Shown piece after piece: positions 1 through 12,506 of a DNA stretch of 64,000 bases. Source of the stretch: Dactylellina haptotyla (lineage: Eukaryota; Ascomycota; Orbiliomycetes; Orbiliales; Orbiliaceae); NCBI GenBank assembly GCA_031310005.1, contig CM062382.1, forward strand, positions 434,001 through 498,000. The letters are read 5' to 3'. Position 1 is the first letter of the stretch, and each line of letters starts with the position of its first letter. Position numbers and translations under genes: made by a program. The notes under the pieces were generated by a model that was not told the DNA's origin, ran no database searches, and was given only the letters and a program-made list of their open reading frames with translations.

Positions 1-177
1 GCGTCGTCTATTTCGGTTTGTAGTAGTCTAGACAGATCAGACCCGTTAGTTTTTCGATTTCACAGCGTGTGATGCTAGCGTAATGTTCCAGGGGCAGGTA
101 CATACGGATCTATCGGCAACAATCTCGTCGAGAGCACGATCGAGTACCGATGGGGCTGCTGCGTCTTGTTCAGCCAT
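1..177 (-). CDS. Probable ALYREF/Yra1-type mRNA export adaptor, 5' end only (runs off left edge)
   Basis: Only the first 33 codons are inside the window. Exon 1 is 106-177 and exon 2 begins at 27, with a 78 bp intron (28-105) that has a GTATGT donor and CTAG acceptor. The visible protein starts MAEQDAAAPSVLDRALDEIV and continues into an Arg/Asn-rich stretch (TNRNRRR). A short L-D-x-x-L-D-E-I motif followed by a basic, RGG-like run is the usual N-terminus of ALYREF/Yra1/Mlo3 adaptors, where the motif binds the DEAD-box helicase Sub2/UAP56 during mRNA export. The RRM that would settle the call lies outside the window. It is inferred from the motif and the splice phase alone; another basic nuclear protein with a similar start is possible. 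Confidence 0.5.
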
Positions 178-603
178 GGCGTTTGACGGGAACAACTATT
201 CCAACGGCGGCAAAAGCAGGAGGTTGTATTCTAGAGCGTGAATTCGAGTGGCAATGGGAATCAAGATGGTGTAAACTGGTGAATTGGTCGTGGTAGGGGT
301 GCCGGCGTGGAGGTTCGTTGTTCTTGGGAAGGAAGAGAGGGAAGAAGCCAGAAGCGTGTAGCAGTGAGGTTGAGATGGGAAGTCGAAGGCGAAACCGGAA
401 TCCTGCAGCCTGCCGCGGACCATTCTGCAACACAAAAAATGCAACACCGCGTAACACATATTTCCACTCGAGGCCACTTCGATACATTCTTCACGCAGAC
501 AATTACTCAAGTTAACTTAGAAGTTTGATAAAGACCCTACAACGAGGTGTCTTATGTAGATTAATATTACATGTTTTATGCTCAGGGGATTATCTGTTTA
601 AGT
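178..603. other. Intergenic, promoter side of the export-adaptor gene
   Basis: No gene recognised. Short open frames on both strands have no protein-like character. It should hold the promoter of the minus-strand gene on the left edge and the 3' end region of the carboxylesterase. Confidence 0.4.
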
Positions 604-2475
604 CTACCTTCCTGCCTGAAGGGCATACTCGTTCATATAAGCGATACCGGCTGCCCGGAAATCATCCTTCTCAATGTACGAGCCCCCGATAAACTCATCC
701 CCATCCCTTTCAACATCAAACACCATCGAGCTCTTCCCACTTCCCTCGTGGTATTTGAGCCATTTGACGTCGTGCGACCCGGTTCCAGTTCTCGGGTCTC
801 CGGTGGCAATGAATCGAACCCAGCTATGGCACATAAAGTCCGCGAGCTGGACGTAGTACGGTGCATTATCTCCACCAAGAGGGTTACCATGATCATACGG
901 GCCATTATATCCGTCGCCGTTCAAATTGTGGAAAACGAAAGCAACTTCAGTAAAGTGCCCGGCACGGTACCAAGTCTGATAACCCTGTGCTCTAGCTCGG
1001 AACCTGAAACTCCACACCGGGACACCCTGAGCGGCGAGCTGTTCTGCAACATAACGTCGGTTAGCAATGAACAGGTAGTCACCGACGATGGCAGCTGCGC
1101 GGTGATACTGGGCGCCATAGAGAGCAGTTCCGTTCACGGTAGCGTCGTGTGCGTCTGGGCCGGTAAAGTTGTTGGCTGGTGGGACGGATTCGCTTTCAGG
1201 ATACAACTCGAGCAAACGCTGGATGCTAGCAGGCTTGAATTTCGTCGTAGCAGCTATTAAAATACCCATCAGCTATTTCATCATCCAAGAGGGGGGTAAG
1301 AATAATAGTCATACGTACCTAGATATCCAGCAATATCTTCGGTGGTATTAGCACCAATCTGACCAAAAGACGCGCCTTCGTCACTGGTAGTACCAATGAT
1401 AGTGGGAACCTTGACATATTTCCCACTCTTGATAGCTTGACTGCCAAAATCGGCAACAAAGTCCCCATCGAAGACAGGTCCAAACAATACAGTACTCAGA
1501 GTCGCGTTCAACAGCTCAACAGGCTTGCCTCGCAAGCATTCTAAGCTATCAGCAGCATCGGTGCAACCGGTCGCATTAAGCACGGTATCATAGGCAGCCT
1601 GGTAATCCGCAGGGAAGCTGTCCGCCCCATAGAACACAGGACCGCCGCTCTGCGCGATAACGCCCCGAAAGAGACCATCATTTCGTCCGTTGAACGCGAT
1701 CTGTTGAAATCCAACGGACGCACCACCAGCCGATTCGCCAAAGATGGTCACCTTCTTAGGGTCGCCACCGAAACGATCAATGTTATCTTTAACCCAGTGC
1801 ATCGCCAATCGCTGGTCTTTCAATCCCAGGTTGAGATTCTCAGTCCCCGCAACTTCGCGACTAGCAAGAAAGCCCCATCCATCGAGTCTGTAGTTCATGC
1901 TCACACCGATAATCGGCTTTCCGATCTTAACGGACTGGTCAACCATGAATGTGAGATTGTACCGTTTATCATTCGCACCACCCATATAGAAGCCACCGCC
2001 GTGGATCCAAAGAGCAACGGGGAGTCTAGCGTTCGGGTGAATACCGGCCGGTCGAACGACATTGAGAGTCAAGCAGTCCTCGGATTGCTGGTAACCAACT
2101 TGATCTTCCTAGTTTCGTCTATCAGCAACAATTCAAAAACATCCCGAGCAACATTGTAGGGAATATTGTAACATCCAGATTAATAGATTTCAAACTTACT
2201 CCATATCCGAAGCAGTGATACTTGTACTGCTTGGCGTGAATATTCCCAAGCTTGTGGTTAATATACTGAGGTGGACGGAATCTAAGACCTCCAACTGGTG
2301 GTCGCGCATACGGGATGCTCAAGAAGTAATCTTGATCCCATACGTAGTCGTGAACACCCTGAACAGTACCATTCTTAATAGAAACGCTGGGCGACGACGG
2401 CGTAATAGCATTGGCATCAACTAATTGAAGGGCAAGCCACCCTGCAACAGAGATGAGAAACGGTGAGGACTTCAT
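604..2475 (-). CDS. Secreted type-B carboxylesterase/lipase
   Basis: Three exons (2200-2475, 1319-2108, 604-1253) give 571 residues; introns are 91 and 65 bp. It is an alpha/beta-hydrolase of the carboxylesterase B / cholinesterase family, which cleaves carboxylic esters. An N-terminal signal peptide (about residues 1-23, ending near VDANA) points to secretion. Family landmarks in order: the early SIPYARPPVG motif, EDCLTLNV (near 101-108), the oxyanion-hole HGGGF (128-132), the nucleophile elbow GESAGG with Ser218, the acidic residue in a TSDEGASFG context, and the catalytic His in AGHFTEV near the C-terminus. All catalytic parts are present, and the length fits the fungal family (about 540-580). 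The substrate cannot be read from sequence; fungal members include lipases, feruloyl esterases and detoxifying esterases. Confidence 0.93.
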
Positions 2476-4367
2476 CTTAACTCAGGAACCCAGAAAAAAA
2501 TAGAAGACGTAGATAGAGGGGGGGAAGGGATAGGGCTCTGGAACAAGATGAAGCAGGCATTGGCATCATTCTTAAATAGAATAATAGTTTCTGCTAGTTT
2601 AGGAATTTGGACGGGCAATAAGATCAGCGATATACCAATATCATCGGGTTTGTAGACAGCCATTCCCTGCTAGGTCCCAGCACCTCGACTCCGCACCCAT
2701 GCAGAGCGCATATCAGCCTAGGCCATTACAGGTATCAGACTAAGTTTGGCTTGGAGAGTTATTCATCTCGTTTTTTTTTATTGTCCGTCGATTGCAGATT
2801 CCCCACCAGAGCTAACCAGATCGAACACCCAAGGTTATCATGAACCCAGGCTGGCAGCTGCGGCGGCGACAAACAAATATAGCGGTACATGCAAGCCAAG
2901 AACAAAAATCGAATCCGGACTAACCTTTCTCCCAAACCTGCAGTATCCATTGCATCGCAGCGACAATTTATTAATTGCTTGTATTTCCTGTAGAAGAAGC
3001 TATTTTTTCCTTTGTCTCCTGACTGGGTCAGATTGTCGTCGGAACTCGCTACCTATTCGCTCCTGCTATTTCTCGCTTACACCTATTGTTCCGCACAGCC
3101 AAAAACCGGCCGTGCACAGAACAACCTTCCAGTTTACCGCAATGCCCAAATGATACCTTCCACGACGCTGTAGCCCTAAATTGTCCGTTAGAATATATTC
3201 ACCACCGTACCAGAGATAATACCTTGAGCAGAGCCTTGGATGTAGCCCAGAATATTCACTCGGCCTTTCATAATGGAAGGATAACAACCGCAGTGGGGGC
3301 CAAACCCAGAAAACCAGGCTAAGCACGCCAGGACGAAAGTATTCGCGGAACGATACGCACCTCCCCCGACCCGCAATTCGGCTCCCTCCTCGGATAAGCT
3401 GCTAAGCTTGTCCTCCACTCCCCCTGTTTTACCCCACAAAGTCAATTGCCTGAAGTCGTATCGGCCCTACGCCCTCCGTCTCGACTCGGGTGGCATTCGC
3501 AAATTCTCGAAGGGCTATTACCTCATGATCGTCAGACGGCAGTTCTAACGGCTGGCCGAACGCGCGCCGAATCGTTGACAAGGGCGTAACCAGGTTCTGA
3601 ATTCTGAGACGTCGATAGCCGGACGACAGGAAACGTTCGAGCGCGAGCGACCCCATCTCAACGTGCAGATGCCATTGTTCTGATTCGCAAATTTGAACAA
3701 TAGCAAACTAAGCGCGACAAGCCACCTGCTCTGTCAGCGGCCGAATAGGATATTCCATCCCCGTGAATGAGCTCCGTGGCGTCGACGTCCTCTATCGGTG
3801 TCGCTATTCGAAGAATTTTAGGTCGGGCGCAGAGCACTACGCCTTATTAGGAGACTCAACTGATACAGCGCCCTTACCGAATATATACAGCTCCACTTTC
3901 GTATTTCTGCACCTCAGCGCAGCTGGTTGCAAGCTCCTGCTTTAAAAGATACACCGTGCAGCGCCCATTTTAATTAGTATGATTGCCTTCCAGAGATAAT
4001 TGGGTCAAGGCGTCCCCGTCTTCCAAGTTTTCACGGATCAATTGGCCCTTGTATACCGCTATCCGGTCCCTTGTTCGTTCTAGCTGGTAAGATGATAGTC
4101 CATGGTAGCATCACATTTCTTTCAATGGATAAAAGTAGCCAACAACCGTGGAAATAAAACTTCATAAACTAATATAATATTGCTATATCAACCCATGCTA
4201 GTTCTCCACCCTGAAAAGAATAACAGCCTCCGTTACACCTATTTTATTTTATCCTCTCCGGGTTCTCCCTCAACGCAAGCCCTTTTTTTCGACATTTGAA
4301 AACAGAAATACGCAAGCAACCATAAAAAAGAATCGTGGTCTCATAAATCAACTAAAACCAAAGCATC
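2476..4367. other. 1.9 kb intergenic stretch
   Basis: No gene found. Open frames here are short, overlap one another and resemble no family I know. It separates the start of the carboxylesterase from the stop of the BAR-SH3 gene, both on the minus strand. Confidence 0.4.
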
Positions 4368-6303
4368 CTAACCTTCTACTTGGCAGTAGTTCGCTGGAAA
4401 GAACCCTCTCTTGATAGACCCATTCCCTTGCGTGACCTCGCCTTCCCACCAGTCTGCCCAGCAAGTCCTCGGTTAGCTTCCAGACCCAAACAATGTCCCA
4501 AATAGACTCGTATAAAACATACCTTCCATATTGTCGGTTTTCTTAATAACCTTCACCCTATCGCCCTCGTTCAGCGGTAAGTCGCCGTCACTCTGCGGTT
4601 CAAACTTATAAAGCGCAATCACATAGACGTCCCTCGGTTTCGGCGTCGGCTTCGATTTAAGTGGTATAGGCGGTGGTGGTTTCTTCTTCGCCGCTGCCGC
4701 TGCTGCCGCCGCAAGAGATGCGGAAGATGCTCTCGACGCAAGCCCGTTGGTTCCTTGATATGAGATAGGCGATGCCGTACCAGAATTCGCTCCGTACGAT
4801 TTAATAGATGTCGAGGACGGTATCTTTTGTGGAGACGGTCTGAGGGAGCTATCGGATGGTTTGCCCCACATGCTATTAGAGCTCTTGCGAGACATGGGTC
4901 TGGGTGGCGCGATCTTGTTGTCAACGGTAAGTGCGGACCCGGTAGAGTGTTGTCTGGACATGGGCCTGCTTCCAAAGCTCGTGGTGGACGACCCATCTTG
5001 CTCCGTGTAGGCTGGCGGAGGCGCATCGTGCGATCTAGTTCTGCTGATAGGAGTAGATATTTCGTCCCCAGTCTTGCTGCTCTGCCGTCTTCCCAAGAAT
5101 CCGAGTTTCGGTCTGAGGTCTAGCATGCCCGTAGATGCTGGAGATTCCATCGGCTTATGAACGGCCTTGCCCTCCTGCAGCAGTTTGAATTGTTCGGCAT
5201 GATCCTTTATCGGCATGAAATCTTGTCTCCATGTTTCTTCAAAGTTCTGGTAGTCGGTCAAGCTGTGTCGCTGTGCGAACTCGTGGACGAATCGATATTT
5301 TTGACCAATGAAAGTCGAAACGAGGTTTTCAACGGCATATAGCAGGTACGGGATGAAAGAAGAAATCGCGTCGAGGATCGGAGGGACATATTGCTTGATA
5401 TGTTCGTCAAGTTCGTTGTAGGTCTTTATTTCATGTAATTAGCGAGGCGTTGGTAGTCATGGTTTGTATGGGGTTTGCGTACCTTGGTAGCTTGGTCGAG
5501 CTGTCTCTCTGCTTTTGCAAGAACTCCGGCTTCTCTATAATATGGTCAGCAAAGCAAAATATAACCCGTGGCATATTCCAATTCTCACCTCTCTGAGCCC
5601 TTGTTTTTCTTTCTCGCGGATTCGGCGTTAGACGTATATCTTTCATAGTCGAGCTAACACAGCAAATGTCAGCGGGTCAAATATTCCGAAGCGTCCGAGA
5701 ATTATTCCGGTGCCTCTCCCCACCTTGCTGTTTTCCCGTCTCTCCAAAACTTTTTTCACAGGTTTTAGTGAACCCTGAAGAGCCAAACCAGTCAGCACGT
5801 ATTCCGGAGATTTCAACTCCACAAACTCCCAATACCGCAAGTGGCCTCACCTTTATCGACTTCGACTGGTCCAACAATTTGCCGATAGCTACGGCTTGCT
5901 TTGATAACTCCTCTTTCATTTCTGAGGCTGTCGTGCACCATTCCTCAACCCGTGTCAACCGCTCTTTATCCAGCGCGACCCTCTCCGGGGCAATCGGTTT
6001 GTACAGTGTGAACAGTTGCAGCGAAATTGCGTTCTGGTGAACGAGTAGTTGGGATATGGACTCCTGCCATTTTTGGATATCGGATATCAACTGTAGAGAA
6101 CGCATGTTTCAACTCATTGTTAGCACAGTATCAAATATGCCTCCCTAAAAATGAATAAGCAGCAGGATAGGGGCTCGGAACCACCAACGCACCTTGTCTA
6201 AACGCTCGTCATAGTTCTTGACGTCAGTGATGAGTTGCGCGACGTCGGCATCATCCGCCGAACGCTTCATCAGCTTGCCAAACTGGCGTTGTAGCATCGC
6301 CAT
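4368..6303 (-). CDS. BAR-SH3 domain adaptor protein (amphiphysin-like)
   Basis: Seven exons (6193-6303, 5851-6090, 5724-5774, 5589-5653, 5483-5534, 4523-5423, 4368-4453) join in frame to 501 residues. The N-terminal half (from about QRQFGKLMKRSADDADV) is a long helical, charged region of the BAR type. Such regions dimerise, bind curved membrane and act in endocytosis and actin organisation. The middle is Ser/Pro-rich with an alanine run and a proline-rich stretch (KKKPPPPIPLKSK). The last about 60 residues are an SH3 domain, recognisable by ALYKFEPQSDGDLPL, the WWEGEV ligand-pocket tryptophans and GFFPANYC. The SH3 domain is split by the last intron, so unspliced DNA shows only half of it. 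Three exons are only 51-65 bp. The start is the first of two nearby ATGs. It resembles the uncharacterised BAR-SH3 signalling proteins of Aspergillus more than Rvs167 itself. Confidence 0.85.
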
Positions 6304-7254
6304 TGTTCACGTCTCGCTCTCTCGTTGTCTTGGCGCAGGGCAACGAAGGGGACTGAAGCTGACAGGAAACGACGATGAAAAGTGAGATGCGATTCCGAAC
6401 TGCGGAGAACCGGGCCAGCAGTGATTTTAAAAAAACGAGCGGGCAGAAAAGAAGCCACAATGCGAGTACGAGCGCCCAGGCAGAATAGCCGTATTTAAAC
6501 GATGCCTGTTTCTGCTCGCTGTTGGTGTTAGGCCCTGCGCCGTCCACCTGCTTGTTGGATCGATCTGAGCGCTTGAGGTAATGTTCGCTCCGTATTACGT
6601 GCACCCCTGCGCCCCGGCCAGCCAATCCGGCCAGCGGTGGAACCAGCCCGGCAGTCTTGCCGGTTTTATGCCATCGTATTGGGAGAGACTATGTAACGGC
6701 GGCACTCAGAATGGCGATTCGGTACCCGAACCGTGTGACATCTTACTTTTTCTTATTTTTTCAGGTCTGTTTAGGTAATCCCAAATAATTTATCACGTCT
6801 ACAACGCGATTTCCTATAAAACTGACTGACTAACTTTCGCACTGCAGGTAGCGAGTATTAATTTTAATACCCTGGTTATTACGTATCAACGCTTATATTT
6901 ATCAAATTTACTAGAATTCGGAGCCACACCAGATTAAGCAGTATATCTTCCAATAATTATGTTTTTTAACAAGCGTATTGTGACACAAAAGTAACAGATT
7001 TGAAACGGGTGTCCCTATAACTAACTCGTACTACTTCAGCGGCCTGCACGTCTGCATCATTCCATATGCCCATATATCATATTATTTTTTTCAAAGAGTT
7101 TCTTATTGTTCATCCTTCGTACATACGATATTTTGAGAGGAGTTTGTAATATAACTAAATTGGCAGAAACTTCCAAATAAATTTTCACTTTTACCCACCA
7201 AATCCCACGGTTTACAAATTTGCTAACCGCGAGTAACATGCCACAAACGGGTAT
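6304..7254. other. Intergenic, AT-rich
   Basis: Promoter and 5' leader space of the BAR-SH3 gene near 6.3-6.7 kb, then AT-rich sequence up to the stop of the aldo-keto reductase gene. No gene or RNA recognised. Confidence 0.4.
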
Positions 7255-8439
7255 CTACTGGTACAGCATGGACTCCATAGCGCCAAAGTACCTTCCGCCG
7301 GTAGGCTTGAAGCTCTTGAGAATTTGATCAATCTCGGTCATTTCCGCCGCACTCAAACTAACCGGTACAAGATTCTCGGCCACCTGCTCCTTCTTCGTCG
7401 CACCACTACATCCAAGAAAATAACACGATTAGTAAACTCATCCCGTTAAAAAGGAATATATGAAAAGAAAAAACCAACGAATGAATGAAGGAATGGGCGA
7501 ATGTAGAATACTCACAAGATAGGAATAACCCTCAACCCCTCCCCGCCACACTGCCTAACCCACGCCACCGCCAACTGGGACGGCGTAACCCCCTTCTTCT
7601 CAGCGATAACCTTAACCTTCTCAACTAACTCCAAGTTCTTCCCGAAATTCTCCGGCTGATACCGATCGAACAAGCGTCTCAAGTCCCCCTCTGGGATATC
7701 AGCTGCACTCTTAAACTGACCCGATAGGAACCCCCTCCCGAGCGGTGAGTACGCTGCGATCGGAATCCCGTTCTCACGACATACCTCCGCGACGCCGTTT
7801 TCAAAGATCTCAGTAGACCACAGGGACACCTCGAGCTCCACGCAGGAGATGTACTCTTTCGGTAGGATCGTGAGCGCCTTCTTGATTGTGTCCGCGGAGC
7901 ACTCTGATAAACAGAAGGACCCGATCTTGCCGGCTTGGATGTATTCCTTTATGACGGCGTAGCTTTCCTCAAGGGGTACCTTCGGATCGACACGCGCGAT
8001 GCAAAAGACGTCGATGTAGGTTCGGCCCGTTTTGGCGAGAATGTTATCGATAGATCGACGCAGAGATTCCGGTTTGGAATCTGGGGTTCTGGTCTTCCAG
8101 TCCATGCCCGCCTTGACGGATAGGACGACCTTGTCAAGAGCTTCCGGGTGGGCTTTGAAATAGCGGTTGAGCATGTGGAGGTTATCCTCGGGGTCGCGGA
8201 TACCATAGAATTCGCCGGAAACGAAAAAGTTGGCGCCGTTTTCGAGGGATGTATTGAGGCATGCGAAGATTTTCTCGTCCGGGATGATGTAAGAACGACC
8301 GGTGAAATTCATGAGACCGAACCCTATTGAATTATAATTCATTAGACACTCTATCATACCGTTGATGAAGGGATAGTGATTATGGATACTGACCGGTTTC
8401 GCCAACTTGGCGTCCAGCAATCATAGGAGGAGACGACAT
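7255..8439 (-). CDS. Aldo-keto reductase, pyridoxal reductase-like (AKR8/YakC type)
   Basis: Three exons (8394-8439, 7516-8323, 7255-7405) give 334 residues; introns are 70 and 110 bp. It is an NADPH-dependent aldo-keto reductase with the TIM-barrel fold. The active-site Tyr lies in GEFYG (Tyr55) and the Lys in VVLSVKAG (Lys86). The third and fourth tetrad positions read as in fungal pyridoxal reductases: the usual Asp before the Tyr is absent, and ARVDP (about 125-129) stands where many AKRs have the catalytic His. This pattern, with GFGLMNFTGR at the start, suggests the pyridoxal/pyridoxine 4-dehydrogenase group (S. pombe Plr1), which interconverts B6 vitamers. Cofactor-phosphate binding is suggested by the late IPIFGATKKEQVAEN segment, whose coding sequence is interrupted by the second intron. 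B6 specificity is an inference; other carbonyl substrates are possible. Confidence 0.88.
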
Positions 8440-9735
8440 TTTGTGTCAATTAATTGTATATGAGAGTTAAAAAGTAAAAGTAGTTCGTGAAAAAGTGATA
8501 TTGATATCAAGACTGTAATGCTATTCAATTGTATTTGGCACTCACAAGTTTTGGTTTCCCTCGAGGGCGTCCAACGATCCTTATATACCTTCCACACCTC
8601 CATTCAGCAACTATATAATCACTATCTCCAGTTAAGTCCATGGATCCCCAATGCTTCTAAACCTCACAGTCCCAGCGGGTTTTGAAGCTCATTCTGCGTG
8701 TCCATTCAAGACATCTGGGAACCAAACAACCTTGAAGACCGGCACGAACAATGCCAATTGTCTCCGTCATAAACCCCATAGCGGAGTTTAAACGGAGCAA
8801 AATATCTCCATTCCACGTCTCTCGCGACTCTAACCAAGCCGTGCCCCAAAATCCGTGAAGTTTACTAGAGTCCTATCCCCATCGGAATGTGCATTAGCAT
8901 CACCAAAAAGCTTCCCAGGTTGACGTTTGCTGTAGCAAGAAAGCCCAAAGCGGCTCAAAATCGCCCACTTTTCCCCATCGGGAAATAGGTCTCCAGCCAA
9001 TCAGAGTCCTCTCGCATACAGCTCGAATTGCCACCCCCGGTGCCGACAGCACCCCGACCCCGTCCAGCAGCAGATACGAACGGAGCCTGCGGTCAGAAAA
9101 GGTCTCCGAAGTCACGACCATGTAAATCGCAAGGGTTTATATCTCCGTTTACTTGTATTTTGTAAGTTAGTCAGCAATTATATCGCCAAACAAAAACTCA
9201 TATATATACTTATCGACATGCGACACAATACGATGCGTTTCAATGCTAATTCCAAACGGCGACTTTAGAACCAACTCGGCCCAAAATTCTACCCTGACCT
9301 CGTAAAAGATCAATATTATAATATGCAATATACAGCGCTCGATCGACAGTTCATATCCGGGCAAAACACATCAGTGAATGACTGAAAGTTCAATACCATG
9401 CTTTTTGGAACAGGAAACACGGTTTGAGTTTGAGCAGATCGACAACGAAGGCCTGCCCATGCCACCATTTGATTAGGGTATACCCATGAAAACACCTCTA
9501 TTCACGTATTATAGTCAACGTCACAGTGGGTCACGTCTACGGTAGCCGAAAGCATCAAGCGGTAGGGATTCTGCCTTCCAGTCAAGCATTCGCCATATAT
9601 CAATGCTCTAAGGAGGAATATATTTCCTCCAAGTAAACCCCAGCAAGAAAGCAAGCATGTACATTAACGCACAATATATCCAATAACATGCCACCCCCGA
9701 CGGCATATTCAACCCAAGCTATCTAAAAGTTTGAT
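8440..9735. other. 1.3 kb intergenic stretch
   Basis: Upstream region of the aldo-keto reductase gene, then the 3' side of the Doa1 gene. No gene or RNA recognised; the part around 9.1-9.7 kb is AT-rich. Confidence 0.4.
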
Positions 9736-12506
9736 TTATTTCCCCGCAAGTAACAGCTCAATCTCAACTCCCAAATCTACTATCCTCTTCTCCTTATCCT
9801 GCCCGACCTTCTTGACCGCGACCGCAACCGCCTTCTTAGTATCGAACGATTCCTTGGCCTCGATAAACGGCTTCTTTCCGATAGTCAGTAGCGTTCCCAG
9901 CGTCATCATCGCTCTATACAATGCCTCCGGATCAAGCAGACGCTCCACTCGTGGAACAACTACCGACAGCAACTTAACCGCCGGATCTTCAGCGTTCGTC
10001 TTCGAAAAGTAAACAGAGTAACTATAAAATCGAGCCCGTTAGTAAATCCGCACGATGTAAAAAAAAACTCAATGTGGTGAAAGTGCTCATACTTCAAGAA
10101 CAATGTATCCACCGAAATATTCAACAACTTATTCTCACTACTTTCCGCCGCCGCACTGACCAATCCGAGAATATCCTCCCACTTGTCAGAGACATATTTG
10201 AGGCCCTCCGCGTGGTGGAACAAGTTCAACAAAACCCTCGTTCCGAACACAGCTGGTGCCACGCTGCCCTTCTCGAAACACCCGGCCTTCGTAAGCACAG
10301 TCAGCAGATCATCAGGGTATAGAGCCACAGCTGGACTGTGTCGAGCCAATACTCTGAGCAGATCGAGAGGCGCTAGCTTCTGAGCACCCTCCCACTCCGT
10401 AATGATCTTGACAAGTACAGCCAGACCACCTGTAACCGCCGCTGAGCTCTTCGCAGAGGCAGAAGTAGGCGCCGACGGTTTCGCCAAAAACCCAGTCAAC
10501 GACTTCAAGTTGTTCAAATCCTCGTCGTTTAATGATTTTTCTTTATCTCCCACTTCCAGGATTTTAGTATTAGTTTCGATGATTTTCTTCGATGCGGTGT
10601 CCAGATTTGCAGTCGCGATATCGAGGTAGTTCTTCCACGGGAGCACCTGTGGCGGCTTCGGTGGCGGCACAGGTTCCTGGTTGAAAGTATTCAATTCATC
10701 GCCGGGACGGTATCTGCTCTCGATTCCATATGGATCTGGCCCTGTGGGGGCCTGTTGTTGCGCAGTCCCTATTTGAGTACCCTTCGTGTTCTGGACGATA
10801 AAGTTGGCTGTAGTCTCCAAGTATGTCATCGGCAATTCGTTCCTCTCCAAGAATATCCGGGCAGCATCCCAGGGGTTCTGAGAGGCGTTGTAAGGTAGCT
10901 TGAGTGGTGGTTTGCCTTCTTCGAAATCCACGTCAAAGACGTAGTCGTAGTCCTTGCCTTCGTATTCAACCTTTCTCCCACTGCTGACAGCGGCGGCGAC
11001 GACACCAACTTGCTCCCATGTCGTCTCACCAGCGGACCACTGGTACGCTTCGACGTTGCCGTTGTTATTTATGTGAATTTTCTGTTCAATTTGCATTAGC
11101 ACCGCGCGTCATCTCATTCAAAACCTTGTATATGCCTACCTCTCCATCGTATTTTCCAGGACGACCGAGGGCAGACATCCCAGGCAAAGACTCCTTGTCG
11201 ATACTCGTTGTCTCCTCCGCAATAGTGGTATTGGCAACAGCCTCAGAGTACGCCTACAAAGTCAAATCAGCTTTAATCTTTAATTGTCCCCGTATGACCA
11301 ATCTGTACCTTCAAAGTCTCCTCATCCGCCTGCCTGTCCGGATCTCTCGACCAAACTCTCAAAACACCATCGCTAGCTCCCGTGACCAAATCTCCACTAC
11401 TCGAAGCCGCGACACACCAAACGCTAAGACACGGATGCGAGATCGTCTGCAAACATTGACTCTCTACCAACCTCATTAGCACCTCTCATAGAAAGATTCA
11501 AAAAGAAGGGCAACATACTTCTCCAAATCCTCAACGTCCGATCCTCACCACAACTAGCCCACTCCCCGTTCGGCAAAACCGCAATCGAATAAATATACGA
11601 CTCATGCGCATAAACCGTATCGATCAACTGCCCATCCTTACTCCAACTCTTAATCACCCCATCGTTCGCACAAGTCACAAACCCGCCCTTCTCCTTTTCA
11701 TCCCCACCCAACCGCACCATACCTCTCACAGGCTGATTATGCGCCTGCACGCTGCGGTACATCTTATCCCCACGGTACCAACGTACTTTCCCGTCCGCGC
11801 ACCCGGTCACAAACTCGTCGTCACTGATCGCGAGAACGGCCCACACGGCAGCAGTGTGGCCTTCTAGAACGTATTTTTTCTCCCAGTTCTTCCAGACGAT
11901 GGCGGTTTGGTCCCAGCTGCCGCTGATTATGGTCGTGCCGTGGACGTCGAGGGAGCAGACGTTGCCGGAGTGCCCGATGAGGAGGTATGCTGCGTCCGGG
12001 CCGAGGTATCCGGGTGGGCGGACATCGATGAGGCTCTCTTGGCCGGCTGAGATGATGAGACCGTCGGCGTGGTCAGCGTCTGGCTGCATGTACGCCAGGC
12101 AGTTGACAAAGCCTTGGGCATTGGAGTTGATTGTGTCGGTAAATCCTGTCTTGATGGTGGTGGCGGTTTCAGTGGCGGGGGGTTCAGAAGTGGTTGCTTC
12201 CGTTGGGGCGGTGGGAGCCGGTGGGTCTGTGTCCATCGCATCTTCTCCAGCGGTGGCAGTGGCAGTAGTGGCATCTTTAGTTTCGTCGGTGGCAGGGCGC
12301 CATATGCGGACGGTTGCGTCTCGAGAGCAGGAGATTATGGTGGTGGGGTCCGCGAATACGACGCCTTTGACCTGAATAACGAACAGTTAGCTCTAAGGAT
12401 ACAAAATAATATTAAAAAGAGATAAAAGAATCTAGAAAGGCGATAGTACATCTTCATTATGCCCGACAAGCGTCTGGGACAGCTTGAAGGGTAAGTCCTT
12501 CGACAT
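9736..12506 (-). CDS. DOA1: Doa1/Ufd3 (PLAA) ubiquitin-binding Cdc48 cofactor: WD40-PFU-PUL
   Basis: Six exons (12450-12506, 11519-12371, 11309-11463, 11140-11253, 10093-11081, 9736-10021) give 817 residues. Residues 1 to about 350 form a seven-bladed WD40 propeller (for example SCSRDATVRIW, SGSWDQTAIVW, SCGEDRTLRIW), which binds ubiquitin. A PFU domain follows (about 394-500, starting KIHINNNGNVEAYQW), and the PUL armadillo domain runs from about VLPWKNY (539) to the end and contacts the C-terminus of Cdc48/p97. The family maintains free ubiquitin levels and helps Cdc48 in endosomal sorting, mitochondrial quality control and ribophagy, in cytosol and nucleus. Length and domain order match yeast Doa1 and human PLAA. 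The first exon codes only 19 residues. The frame stays open upstream of the chosen ATG, but MSKDLPFKLSQTLVGH fits the family start. Confidence 0.95.

Noticed and set aside
571-1260. 229-codon plus-strand frame
   Set aside because: It is the reverse strand of the carboxylesterase's third exon; the minus strand carries the family motifs.
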